Positions 44,178 through 51,411 of a stretch of 64,000 nt of DNA are shown in pieces. The stretch is taken from the NCBI RefSeq assembly GCF_900143055.1, contig NZ_FRCW01000006.1:62001-126000 (forward strand). The letters run 5' to 3'. Numbering within the stretch: the stretch's first letter is position 1; each line of letters opens with the position of its first letter. The notes beneath the pieces were generated by a model. That model saw only the letters and a list, made by a program, of their open reading frames with translations. It made no database searches and was not told the DNA's origin. The translations under genes were made by a program, and so were the position numbers. This DNA is from Fibrobacter sp. UWR3 (lineage in GTDB: Bacteria; Fibrobacterota; Fibrobacteria; Fibrobacterales; Fibrobacteraceae).

Positions 44178-47062
44178 TACTTTACCATCCTCGTCGCGGC
44201 GACAAGCTTGCCGTCGAGTTTCACCTTCACCACGTACATGCCCTTCGGGAGCAGTTCGCGATCATATGCAACCGAGGTCGCGCCAGCAGTCACGTTCCTG
44301 GAAACGCCCAGGCGCATCGCACCGGACATGTCGTAGAAGTAAATTTCAGCAAGGCCTGCTTTCGGGGTGTACAACACACCCGTTGAGGGGTTGAACACCA
44401 TTCCACGCACAGAAGCTGCAACAGGCTTTATCGTGGTCTGCTCGTCGACCTGGCCCGCATAGGCGCTTACGCCCTCGATATCGAAGTAGAACACATCCAC
44501 ATTCGCGCCACCATCGGCAGTCGTCGACTTGAGCGTAATCGTATTGAGTCCCTTTGCCAAATCAATCTTCGCATCGGTCGTAAGCCAAGTCGTCCAGCCG
44601 CCGGTCGCATCCATAGAAACTGTCCCTACCTTGACTCCATTCACCACAAGTTCCATATCGCGTGCGGCACTGCCACCGTTTGCAAAGCGGATGCTGATGG
44701 TAGTAGAAGCAGTATGTTCGGAATGCAGGTTCCATGTCCCGTAGCTTGCGGTGGAATTGTCGAAGTTGAAGTATCCCTTCTCGACAAAGCCCGTATTGGT
44801 CGTCTCGGACCAGCCAATTCCCGCATCCGGCGTAGAAGCGTCGACCTTGGAGGCCTCCTTCTTCGTCGCAACCTCTTCAGCATTTCCCGGAGCAGCAACA
44901 GAGAGCACACCCTTCGCAGATGCGGCATCACCCTCACCACCTTCGGTTACAACGGTGTAGGCAAATACGCCCGCTTCCGTCGGAGTTCCAGAAATGGTCA
45001 CGGTCGAACCCTCTACCTTCGCGGTCACGCCCTTCGGGAGTCCAGTCACCTTCACGCCGTCGCAGCCGATAAACTTGTAGCCAAAGTTCTCGATTGCATT
45101 ACCCAGCAGGATTCCCTGGTTTTCAAGCCCATCGCCCACCTTCGAAATAGAAGGAGCGAGGCCCGCGACACCTTCGGTACCAAGCATGTAAATGTCGGGT
45201 TTCTTCAAGTTCTTCACCATGTCGGGCAGATAATAGCTCACATGAGGCGGCTGGTTGTAGGCAACATTCTGCCAGGCAACACTCACGCGGTATTGCGGGT
45301 CATGCATCAGCGTGTAGAGCCTGTGCGGAGTCGTCACGGGAGTCTGGAAAATCGTAATCGTCGAAGGATCCGTGCTGGAACGCGCAATGAATTCTTCGCG
45401 CCAGTCGCCAAACAGGTCTGCCACAATGCAGGGATTCGCCTTAGTGTAGTTGTTCAGAGTCGAACTATTCACTTCATAGAAGCTGAAGTAGCGATCGACC
45501 GTCTTCTTGCCAGAATTCCACTTTTCAATCTTTCCTCCGCTGCCGCCACTGCCTGTAGCATCCAGCAATTCATCCTGCAGGTCACCGTCAAAGTAAATGC
45601 GGAAATTGACCGAGGGCTTAGTCTCATTCAAAAGAGTCCCCTTCACGGTACGCATTCCACCACTGGTACCCGACCACATTTCGAAGCCGCGATTCGTGGA
45701 ATCGACATCGGCAGCCATGCCACGGCCATTGTCCACATTTCCAGCCTGGGTCTGAGTCGTTCCCCAGATGACCTTGCCATCCTTGTCGCGGAATTCTTCA
45801 CTATACGCATTCTGCTTTTCTTCGTGAACATCGTAGACTTCCAAACCCGGATGGTCAGGATCCATATCTGAAAGATGCATGGCATCGCCATGGCCAAAAC
45901 CAGTACGGTATCGGAGCGTTCCGTCATGATTGAGTGCGGCAGCCCCCATAACGATTTCGTCAAAACCGTCGCCATCCAGGTCGCCAACGGAAAGGTTGTG
46001 GTTGCCTTCGCCGTAAAGTCCCTGCCCCTTCTTGTCGGAACTGTGCTGCCAGCGGGTCTTGAGTTCCTTGCCGTCAAAGTCATAGGCGGCCACAAAGAAT
46101 TCGGTATAGTAACCGCGGCTCATGATCACACTCGGGTGAACCCCGTCTAAGTAAGCAATCGCCGCCAGCATGCGGTTGTCACGGTTGCCGTAGGTGTCGC
46201 CCGAAATCTTTCCGCGGGCAGGCCAATAGTTAATCGTATGGACAGCCTCGCCGGTATTTCCCTTGAACACCGTCAGGAACTCGTTACCGGTCATGATCGT
46301 TCCCGAAGAGGAGCGGTAATCCTTGGAACCGTCGCCAATGACCTTGCCCTTGCCGTCGACCGTCCCATCCGAAGTTTTCATCACAATTTCGGCAATTCCG
46401 TCACCATCCAGGTCGTAGACCATGAACTGGGTGTAATGGGCGCCGGCACGGATATTCTTGCCGAGGTCAATACGCCACAGGAGGGTTCCATCCATCTTCA
46501 AGCCGTCAATAAACACCGATCCCGTGTAACCCGACTGGGAGTTGTCCTTGGAATTGTTCGGATCCCATTTGAGAACCAAATCCAGTTCGCCATCGCCATC
46601 CAGGTCACCCACGCTCATGTCGTTGGGGCTGTAGCTGCATGTGGAACCGTCCGGCATCGTCTGGTCCTTGGGCACATTGAGACCCTTGATGGTCTTGTAC
46701 GGGAACCCCTTGCTGTTCTGGTCCAACACGATAAGTGCGCCTTCCGCCTTGCCTTCCTTGCCGTTCACCACGGCAGCGACCGTATACTTGGAAGTCGTCT
46801 TGCCGTCAGCATCCAGGTAGTTCGTGCCAGCAGTCTTTCCGATGGTGGCGATTTTCGTTCCGTCGCGGTAAAGGTTGAATTCCGTGTCCGGATTCTCGGT
46901 GCCCAAGAGGCGCCAGCTCACAAGCATACCCTTGCCCGTATTCGCTACAGCAAGGCCACGCGAAAGTTTTTCCATTTGGCGGGTCGCCGCGAAAGAGGGA
47001 ACGGAGAGCCCAAAAGCAAGCACCCCGGCCAACATCACAGAAGTTTTCGTTCCAATACCCAT
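44177..47062 (-). CDS. PL11 rhamnogalacturonan lyase with CBM35-like domain
   Basis: The 961-residue secreted protein carries a PL11 domain (about 25-620), an eight-bladed propeller that cleaves the Rha-GalUA backbone of rhamnogalacturonan I by beta-elimination. Calcium-binding blade motifs recur (GDLDGDGELDLVLKWDPNN, YDLDGDGIAEIVMKTSDG, GDLDGDGFDEIVMGAAAL), and DPQYRVSVAWQNVAYNQPPH is a family hallmark. Then follow an Ig-like stretch, a CBM6/35-like module (about 745-880; KGYFNFDNSTASYGTWN) and a sorting-like tail. The frame is open to 47125, but GGAG precedes the ATG at 47062. It is the first gene of the run to the two CE12 genes. Confidence 0.9.
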   Translation of the reverse strand: MGIGTKTSVMLAGVLAFGLSVPSFAATRQMEKLSRGLAVANTGKGMLVSWRLLGTENPDTEFNLYRDGTKIATIGKTAGTNYLDADGKTTSKYTVAAVVNGKEGKAEGALIVLDQNSKGFPYKTIKGLNVPKDQTMPDGSTCSYSPNDMSVGDLDGDGELDLVLKWDPNNSKDNSQSGYTGSVFIDGLKMDGTLLWRIDLGKNIRAGAHYTQFMVYDLDGDGIAEIVMKTSDGTVDGKGKVIGDGSKDYRSSSGTIMTGNEFLTVFKGNTGEAVHTINYWPARGKISGDTYGNRDNRMLAAIAYLDGVHPSVIMSRGYYTEFFVAAYDFDGKELKTRWQHSSDKKGQGLYGEGNHNLSVGDLDGDGFDEIVMGAAALNHDGTLRYRTGFGHGDAMHLSDMDPDHPGLEVYDVHEEKQNAYSEEFRDKDGKVIWGTTQTQAGNVDNGRGMAADVDSTNRGFEMWSGTSGGMRTVKGTLLNETKPSVNFRIYFDGDLQDELLDATGSGGSGGKIEKWNSGKKTVDRYFSFYEVNSSTLNNYTKANPCIVADLFGDWREEFIARSSTDPSTITIFQTPVTTPHRLYTLMHDPQYRVSVAWQNVAYNQPPHVSYYLPDMVKNLKKPDIYMLGTEGVAGLAPSISKVGDGLENQGILLGNAIENFGYKFIGCDGVKVTGLPKGVTAKVEGSTVTISGTPTEAGVFAYTVVTEGGEGDAASAKGVLSVAAPGNAEEVATKKEASKVDASTPDAGIGWSETTNTGFVEKGYFNFDNSTASYGTWNLHSEHTASTTISIRFANGGSAARDMELVVNGVKVGTVSMDATGGWTTWLTTDAKIDLAKGLNTITLKSTTADGGANVDVFYFDIEGVSAYAGQVDEQTTIKPVAASVRGMVFNPSTGVLYTPKAGLAEIYFYDMSGAMRLGVSRNVTAGATSVAYDRELLPKGMYVVKVKLDGKLVAATRMVK

Positions 47063-47138
47063 AACAACTCCATTTCTTGCGTTGTCTTTTATAAATATAC
47101 ACCCATACACCCCAAAAGGGCACATGGCACCATCGTTA

Positions 47139-47182
47139 AATATATATTAAAAATTTTTAAAAGTCTACATATTTTTGTAAAA
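47139..47182 (-). promoter_or_regulatory. Promoter of the PL11-CE12 operon with proximal dyad
   Basis: On the minus strand TAGACT (47167-47162), a 17-bp spacer and TATATT (47144-47139) form a normal promoter about 70 nt before the PL11 ATG. Overlapping its -35 is a dyad TACA-N6-TGTA (47166-47179), a candidate operator. Confidence 0.55.
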
Positions 47183-47221
47183 TTTTCAGTTTTTAACATA
47201 TTTTTAGATTGCACACAGTTT

Positions 47222-47247
47222 AAAAAGTCTACATTTTTGTGTAAAAA
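47222..47247. promoter_or_regulatory. Distal copy of the candidate PL11 operator
   Basis: AAAAAGTCTACATTTTTGTG (47222-47241) continues with TAAAA and repeats the proximal site, with its dyad TACA-N6-TGTA at 47230-47243. Dyad centres are 64 bp apart, about six helical turns. Confidence 0.5.
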
Positions 47248-47301
47248 CGTGGACACAGGAGCCGTTTTTAGTCGATATTCCGCACCGGCCTATTCATTTT
47301 C

Positions 47302-47307
47302 TATAAT
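47302..47307 (+). promoter_or_regulatory. Consensus TATAAT 7 nt before the yihY-like start
   Basis: TATAAT, then TGGGGGC, then ATG (47315). No Shine-Dalgarno sequence is present, so the transcript would be leaderless. The region 47183-47301 has no gene. Confidence 0.6.
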
Positions 47308-47314
47308 TGGGGGC

Positions 47315-48328
47315 ATGCCGGATTGGTGGAAGAATTTTTCTTGGGAGAGGCTTTTCGACTCTATTGCAGAGCGTTCCCCCTCCTTTGTAAAGGTCATGGT
47401 CGTGACCGGGAAGTCGTTCCTGTACTACCACGGAATGACCCGCGCGGCAAGCCTCACCTACACCACCCTGGTCGCAGTCGTCCCCCTGCTCATATTGCTC
47501 ACCTCCATTACCCTCGCCGTCGGATTTGGCGGGTTCGTGTCGGACTACCTGCCGATATTGCTCGACATGCTCAACCTGGACTGGCCCACCGAGCAGGTCC
47601 AGAACATCGTCGAGAACGCGGAACATATCCCCATCGGAAAGCTCGGGTTTATCGGCGCCCTAGGCCTCTTCGTGACGTTCATCCTCGCCTTCGGGAGCCT
47701 CGAGACGAACTTCAACGTGGTGTGGGAGGTCAAGACCTCGCGCACCGTCATCCGGCAAATCCAGGTTTACACCCCCTTCCTGCTTATATTCGCGGGCTTT
47801 ATCGGGATGTTCGCGGGATTCGTGAACCACGTGCAGGACGTGCTCACCATGATTATCGTGGACGGTTTCCACTTTTCGCCCCAGCTGCTCAAGATTCTCA
47901 TCACGGCGTTCTGGTACATCGCGTTCCACACCGCGGCGATGCTCCTCATATTCCTGATGCTCTACGCCCTGCCCGCAAGGAGCCTGCGGCAGCGCGAAAC
48001 CGGCAAGGCGCCCCCCTACCGCAAGCGCAAGCTGTTCGGCTACTCGCTAATGACGACCATCATCGCATGGATTTGCATCAATATCTACGTGAAGATCCTC
48101 ATGCTCATCCAGACCGCGATGGTCACCCGCATGTCCATCTTCTACGGCTCACTCGCCTTTATCCCGCTGTTCCTGTTCCTGCTCTTTGGCGTGTGGTCGA
48201 TCATCCTGTGCGGCAACAGCCTCGTGTGGACCATCTGCTACTGGCCGGAATCGTCCGAAAAGAAATGGAACTGGAACGCAACCCTGGAGGACATCCACAA
48301 TGCTCAACGGAACGAAGAAAAGAAGTAG
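47315..48328 (+). CDS. YihY/BrkB family inner-membrane protein
   Basis: The 337-residue protein has six transmembrane helices and the family order: YYHGMTRAASLTYTTLVAVVPLL near the start, FGSLETNFNVVWEVKTSRTV in the middle, and SIFYGSLAFIPLFLFLLFGVW near the end. YihY/BrkB proteins were once called RNase BN, but that activity belongs to another gene; their true role is unknown. A much longer upstream frame (from 46238) runs antisense to the PL11 gene and is rejected. The last 29 nt overlap the next gene. Confidence 0.85.
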   Translation: MPDWWKNFSWERLFDSIAERSPSFVKVMVVTGKSFLYYHGMTRAASLTYTTLVAVVPLLILLTSITLAVGFGGFVSDYLPILLDMLNLDWPTEQVQNIVENAEHIPIGKLGFIGALGLFVTFILAFGSLETNFNVVWEVKTSRTVIRQIQVYTPFLLIFAGFIGMFAGFVNHVQDVLTMIIVDGFHFSPQLLKILITAFWYIAFHTAAMLLIFLMLYALPARSLRQRETGKAPPYRKRKLFGYSLMTTIIAWICINIYVKILMLIQTAMVTRMSIFYGSLAFIPLFLFLLFGVWSIILCGNSLVWTICYWPESSEKKWNWNATLEDIHNAQRNEEKK

Positions 48329-48935
48329 ATTCACGGCGAAATTCGCCTTCGCACTTGCGCTGGTGCTTTCGCTCTCGGGAACAAGCTTTGCCGAACTGGC
48401 GGGCATGGGCGATTCGAACGCCCCCACCGAGGAAAAGTCCGAAAGGGGCATCAAGGCCCTCATCGGCATCGGTGGAGGAAACTCCATGATCACCGACGAT
48501 GGGACTATCTTCATGGCACTCCGCATAGGCCTTGACTTCGGCAAGTTGCTCTCGGCCGGCATGTGGTACGAAACTACCATCAGCGACGTGCGCAACTACA
48601 ACGTGCCCCAGAAGCAGCTCGTGAACTACAACTCGTTCGGCGCGTTCGTGGAACTCTTCCCGCTCCGCTTCAATGAACAGATGTCTGTTTCCGTGCCCAT
48701 CAGGGTCGGTGGCGGCGCCGTGAACGCTCTCGAGAACGGCGACGAGGGCTTCGAATCCGAGGACTACTTCTTCGTGGCCGACATGGCAGCACACTTCAAC
48801 TACCGCATTACCAGGATGCTCGAAGTGTCTATCGGTGGTGGTTACCGCATGTTCGCAGGCATCGAGGAGAACAACCTCGAGAACATGGACTTCTGCACGC
48901 CGTTCGGAGAACTCCGCTTTACCATTAGGGAGTAA
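48300..48935 (+). CDS. Outer-membrane beta-barrel-like protein
   Basis: The 211-residue protein has a basic N-terminus and signal peptide (to about 31, ending SGTSFA). Alternating beta-strands rich in Gly and aromatics follow (IKALIGIGGG, IFMALRIGLDFG, SIGGGYRMFAGI) and the C-terminal strand ends ELRFTIRE, as in 8- to 12-stranded outer-membrane barrels. GGAGG lies 7 nt before the ATG, inside the end of the yihY-like gene, so the two are translationally linked. No specific function can be assigned. Confidence 0.65.
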   Translation: MLNGTKKRSRFTAKFAFALALVLSLSGTSFAELAGMGDSNAPTEEKSERGIKALIGIGGGNSMITDDGTIFMALRIGLDFGKLLSAGMWYETTISDVRNYNVPQKQLVNYNSFGAFVELFPLRFNEQMSVSVPIRVGGGAVNALENGDEGFESEDYFFVADMAAHFNYRITRMLEVSIGGGYRMFAGIEENNLENMDFCTPFGELRFTIRE

Positions 48936-49019
48936 ACAATGTGAGATGTGAAATGTGAGGTGTGAAATGACACATCCCACATTACTCATTACACATTTCA
49001 CATTACCAATAGGGTAACT
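48936..49019. repeat. Heptad repeat tract folding back on itself
   Basis: The gap between the barrel protein and the UvrA-like GTG start is read as twelve 7-mers. The first five (GAGATGT, GAAATGT, GAGGTGT type; to 48970) are followed by five of roughly inverse-complement type (CACATTA, CACATTT; 48971-49005), giving a long imperfect hairpin. Confidence 0.8.
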
Positions 49020-49020
49020 T

Positions 49021-51411
49021 GTGGCCGGTTCGAGTTTCATTTCTATACGCGGGTGCCGCCTGCACAACTTAAAGAACGTGGACGCACAGTTCCCGTTGGG
49101 CGGCATTACCGTAGTATGCGGGCCTTCGGGCTGCGGAAAGTCGACCCTGGTGCTCGATACCCTGCACGGGGAATCCAAGCGGCGCTACCTCGAAACGCTT
49201 TCGCCCTTCGCCGCAGAACTCCTGGGCGGCCGCAGGATTGTCCCGCTCGACAGCGCCGAAGGTTTGCCGGCAAGCCTCGCCATCGGGGCGAGCCACGGGG
49301 AAACTCCCGCCAAGTCTTATGCGTTGAGCCTCTCGGAATGCGACGCTACGCTGCGCAGTCTGTTTGCACGGTTCGCGAAGCCCGCCTGCCCGGTATGCGG
49401 CAAGCCCATGGAGAGCACGAGCCGCGAAGAGATCATAAAGGAAATCGCGGGACTCCCCCAGGGGAGCAAGTTGCAGTTTTTTGCACCCCTTCCCACCAAC
49501 CGCGCGACCCTCGACAAGCTTTCGGCAGTGTTCCTGGCGCAAGGGTTCACCCGCGCGATGGCCGACGGCGTGGCCTACTCGCTTGCTGACTTGACGGCGA
49601 ACGAGCGCGAAATCGTGCCGCAGGAATTCTTCATCGTCGTGGACCGCATCATCGTCCGCGAGAACACGCGCACCCGCATCGCCGAGGCCGTCGACGGCGT
49701 CTTGAAACTCACGCACGGCGAACTCATTCTCGATAACGGCGGCAAGCGCTCGCTTTACAGCATGGTGCCGCGATGTGCTGAGCACGGAGCTCAGTCATCA
49801 AGACCGCTCGAACCCGAAGACCTTTCGCCCTACTCGCGGTCTTGCGCATGCGAGGCTTGCGGCGGCACCGGGAGCATCGAGGGCGACGACACCGTCGAGG
49901 AATGCCCCGAATGCAGGGGTCTGCGCCTCCGGCAGAATTTGCTCCAATCAGTCATAGACGGCACCACCTGGAAAGACATCCTGGAAACTCCGTTCGCGGA
50001 ACTCGAAGCGAAACTGCACGCGCTTTTTGATGGACGCCTGCTCGCGAACCAGAAGCCCGCATTCAACGCGCTTATCGACCGCATCCAAGCCATCAACGAA
50101 CTCGGGATTGGATACCTCACCGCGGGCCGCGCCGGTTCGACGCTCTCCGGCGGAGAAATCCAGAGGCTCCGGCTTTCGAGCCTCAGCACCGGGCACCTGA
50201 ACAACCTGCTGATTGTCCTCGACGAACCCGCAAGCGGATTGCACCAGAGCGATGTCGACGCCCTCTGGAAAGTCCTCAAGAAGGTGCAATCCCGCGGGAA
50301 CACGCTCGTGCTTATAGACCACAACCCCGCCCTCATCAGACGCGCCGACTGGATAATAGAAATGGGGCCCGGCGCCGGAGAAAAAGGCGGCGAGATTCTG
50401 CTGCAAGGGAAGGCGAAAGATGTGCTGGAGAACCCGCAGTCGCCTACGGGAGCGTGGATTCGATTGCTGGACAAAGAACAAAGATCCCCGACCATGCTTC
50501 GGCAACGCTCAGCACAGGCGTCGGGGATGACAGAAAGCAAGCAGAGTAAGACATCGAAAAGGAGAATGCCGGCCATCGATATCGAGAACTTCGCGATGTT
50601 CGATATGAAGCCGGTCACCGCGCACTTCCCGGTACAGAAATTCAGTGTCATCACGGGCCAAAGCGGTAGCGGCAAGTCCACGCTGTTCTTCAGGAACCTG
50701 GTCCCGCGCGCCAGCCGGGGCGAATTCGACAACCTCGGCATACAGGCGCTCTCCGTGCTTTCTACGGGCGACTTCCACGGGAACCGCCGCAGCACCGTCG
50801 CCTCGGCAATCAACCTGAACACGATTCTGCGCGACCTGTTCGCGAAACTCCCCGAAAGCAAGGTGCGCGGCTACACCGCAAGCAAGTTCGCGACGCATGC
50901 CCCCGGCGGCCGCTGCGAAAACTGCAAGGGAGAAGGCGTAATTCTCGACCCCGCTGGCTACGAGGAATCGCAGTGCCCCGTATGCCTCGGCAGGCGCTTC
51001 AAGGACGAAATTCTCGAGGTTCGCTTCAAGTCGCTTTCTATAGCCGACATCCTCGACCTGGAAGTCGGCGACGCCTACAGGCTGTTTACGAACCTGAAGC
51101 CTTTTGCAGATAAATTAAAACCACTCGTGGATACCGGGCTCGACTACCTGAAACTCGGGCAGACCACCTCGCACCTTTCCGGAGGGGAACGCGCCCGCTT
51201 GCGCCTCTCCATTGCGCTTGCACGTGCAAAAGCCCCAAACACGTTGTTCCTTTTCGACGAACCCGCACGCGGACTCCATCAAAAGGATATCCAGCACCTG
51301 CTTGACCTTATCCATGGCCTCACCGAAGCGGGCCATACCGTCATTGCCATCGAGCACGCACAGGATTTCGTGAACGCCGCCGACTACGTGGTGGAACTCA
51401 GCAGAAATTAA
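49021..51411 (+). CDS. Compact UvrA-like excinuclease ATPase
   Basis: The 796-residue protein has both ABC halves of UvrA: GPSGCGKSTL (about 36), signature LSGGEIQRLRLSSL and LIVLDEPASGLH in the first; GQSGSGKSTL (about 548), LSGGERARLRLSIALA and LFLFDEPARGLH in the second. Zinc pairs occur at CEACGGTG/CPECRG and CENCKGEG/CPVCLG. A UvrB-binding-like stretch is present but short; canonical UvrA has about 940 residues. It could be a second, UvrA2-type paralogue used in damage recognition or drug resistance. The start codon is GTG with AGGG upstream. A REP-like palindrome lies in frame in the linker between halves (about 488-503). Confidence 0.85.
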   Translation: MAGSSFISIRGCRLHNLKNVDAQFPLGGITVVCGPSGCGKSTLVLDTLHGESKRRYLETLSPFAAELLGGRRIVPLDSAEGLPASLAIGASHGETPAKSYALSLSECDATLRSLFARFAKPACPVCGKPMESTSREEIIKEIAGLPQGSKLQFFAPLPTNRATLDKLSAVFLAQGFTRAMADGVAYSLADLTANEREIVPQEFFIVVDRIIVRENTRTRIAEAVDGVLKLTHGELILDNGGKRSLYSMVPRCAEHGAQSSRPLEPEDLSPYSRSCACEACGGTGSIEGDDTVEECPECRGLRLRQNLLQSVIDGTTWKDILETPFAELEAKLHALFDGRLLANQKPAFNALIDRIQAINELGIGYLTAGRAGSTLSGGEIQRLRLSSLSTGHLNNLLIVLDEPASGLHQSDVDALWKVLKKVQSRGNTLVLIDHNPALIRRADWIIEMGPGAGEKGGEILLQGKAKDVLENPQSPTGAWIRLLDKEQRSPTMLRQRSAQASGMTESKQSKTSKRRMPAIDIENFAMFDMKPVTAHFPVQKFSVITGQSGSGKSTLFFRNLVPRASRGEFDNLGIQALSVLSTGDFHGNRRSTVASAINLNTILRDLFAKLPESKVRGYTASKFATHAPGGRCENCKGEGVILDPAGYEESQCPVCLGRRFKDEILEVRFKSLSIADILDLEVGDAYRLFTNLKPFADKLKPLVDTGLDYLKLGQTTSHLSGGERARLRLSIALARAKAPNTLFLFDEPARGLHQKDIQHLLDLIHGLTEAGHTVIAIEHAQDFVNAADYVVELSRN
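50484..50535. repeat. REP-like palindrome inside the UvrA-like gene
   Basis: ATCCCCGA (50484-50491) pairs with TCGGGGAT (50521-50528), followed by GACAGAA. The centre GCTTCGGCAACGCTCAGCACA matches the intergenic copy at 19289. It is read in frame as part of an inter-domain linker ending SGMTES. Confidence 0.75.

Noticed and set aside
46238-47314. 359-codon 5' extension of the yihY-like frame
   Set aside because: It runs antisense to the PL11 lyase and through the divergent promoter region; the YihY family begins at the ATG at 47315.
48936-49019. Heptad tracts as CRISPR arrays
   Set aside because: Units are 7 bp without spacers, and no cas genes are present in the window.
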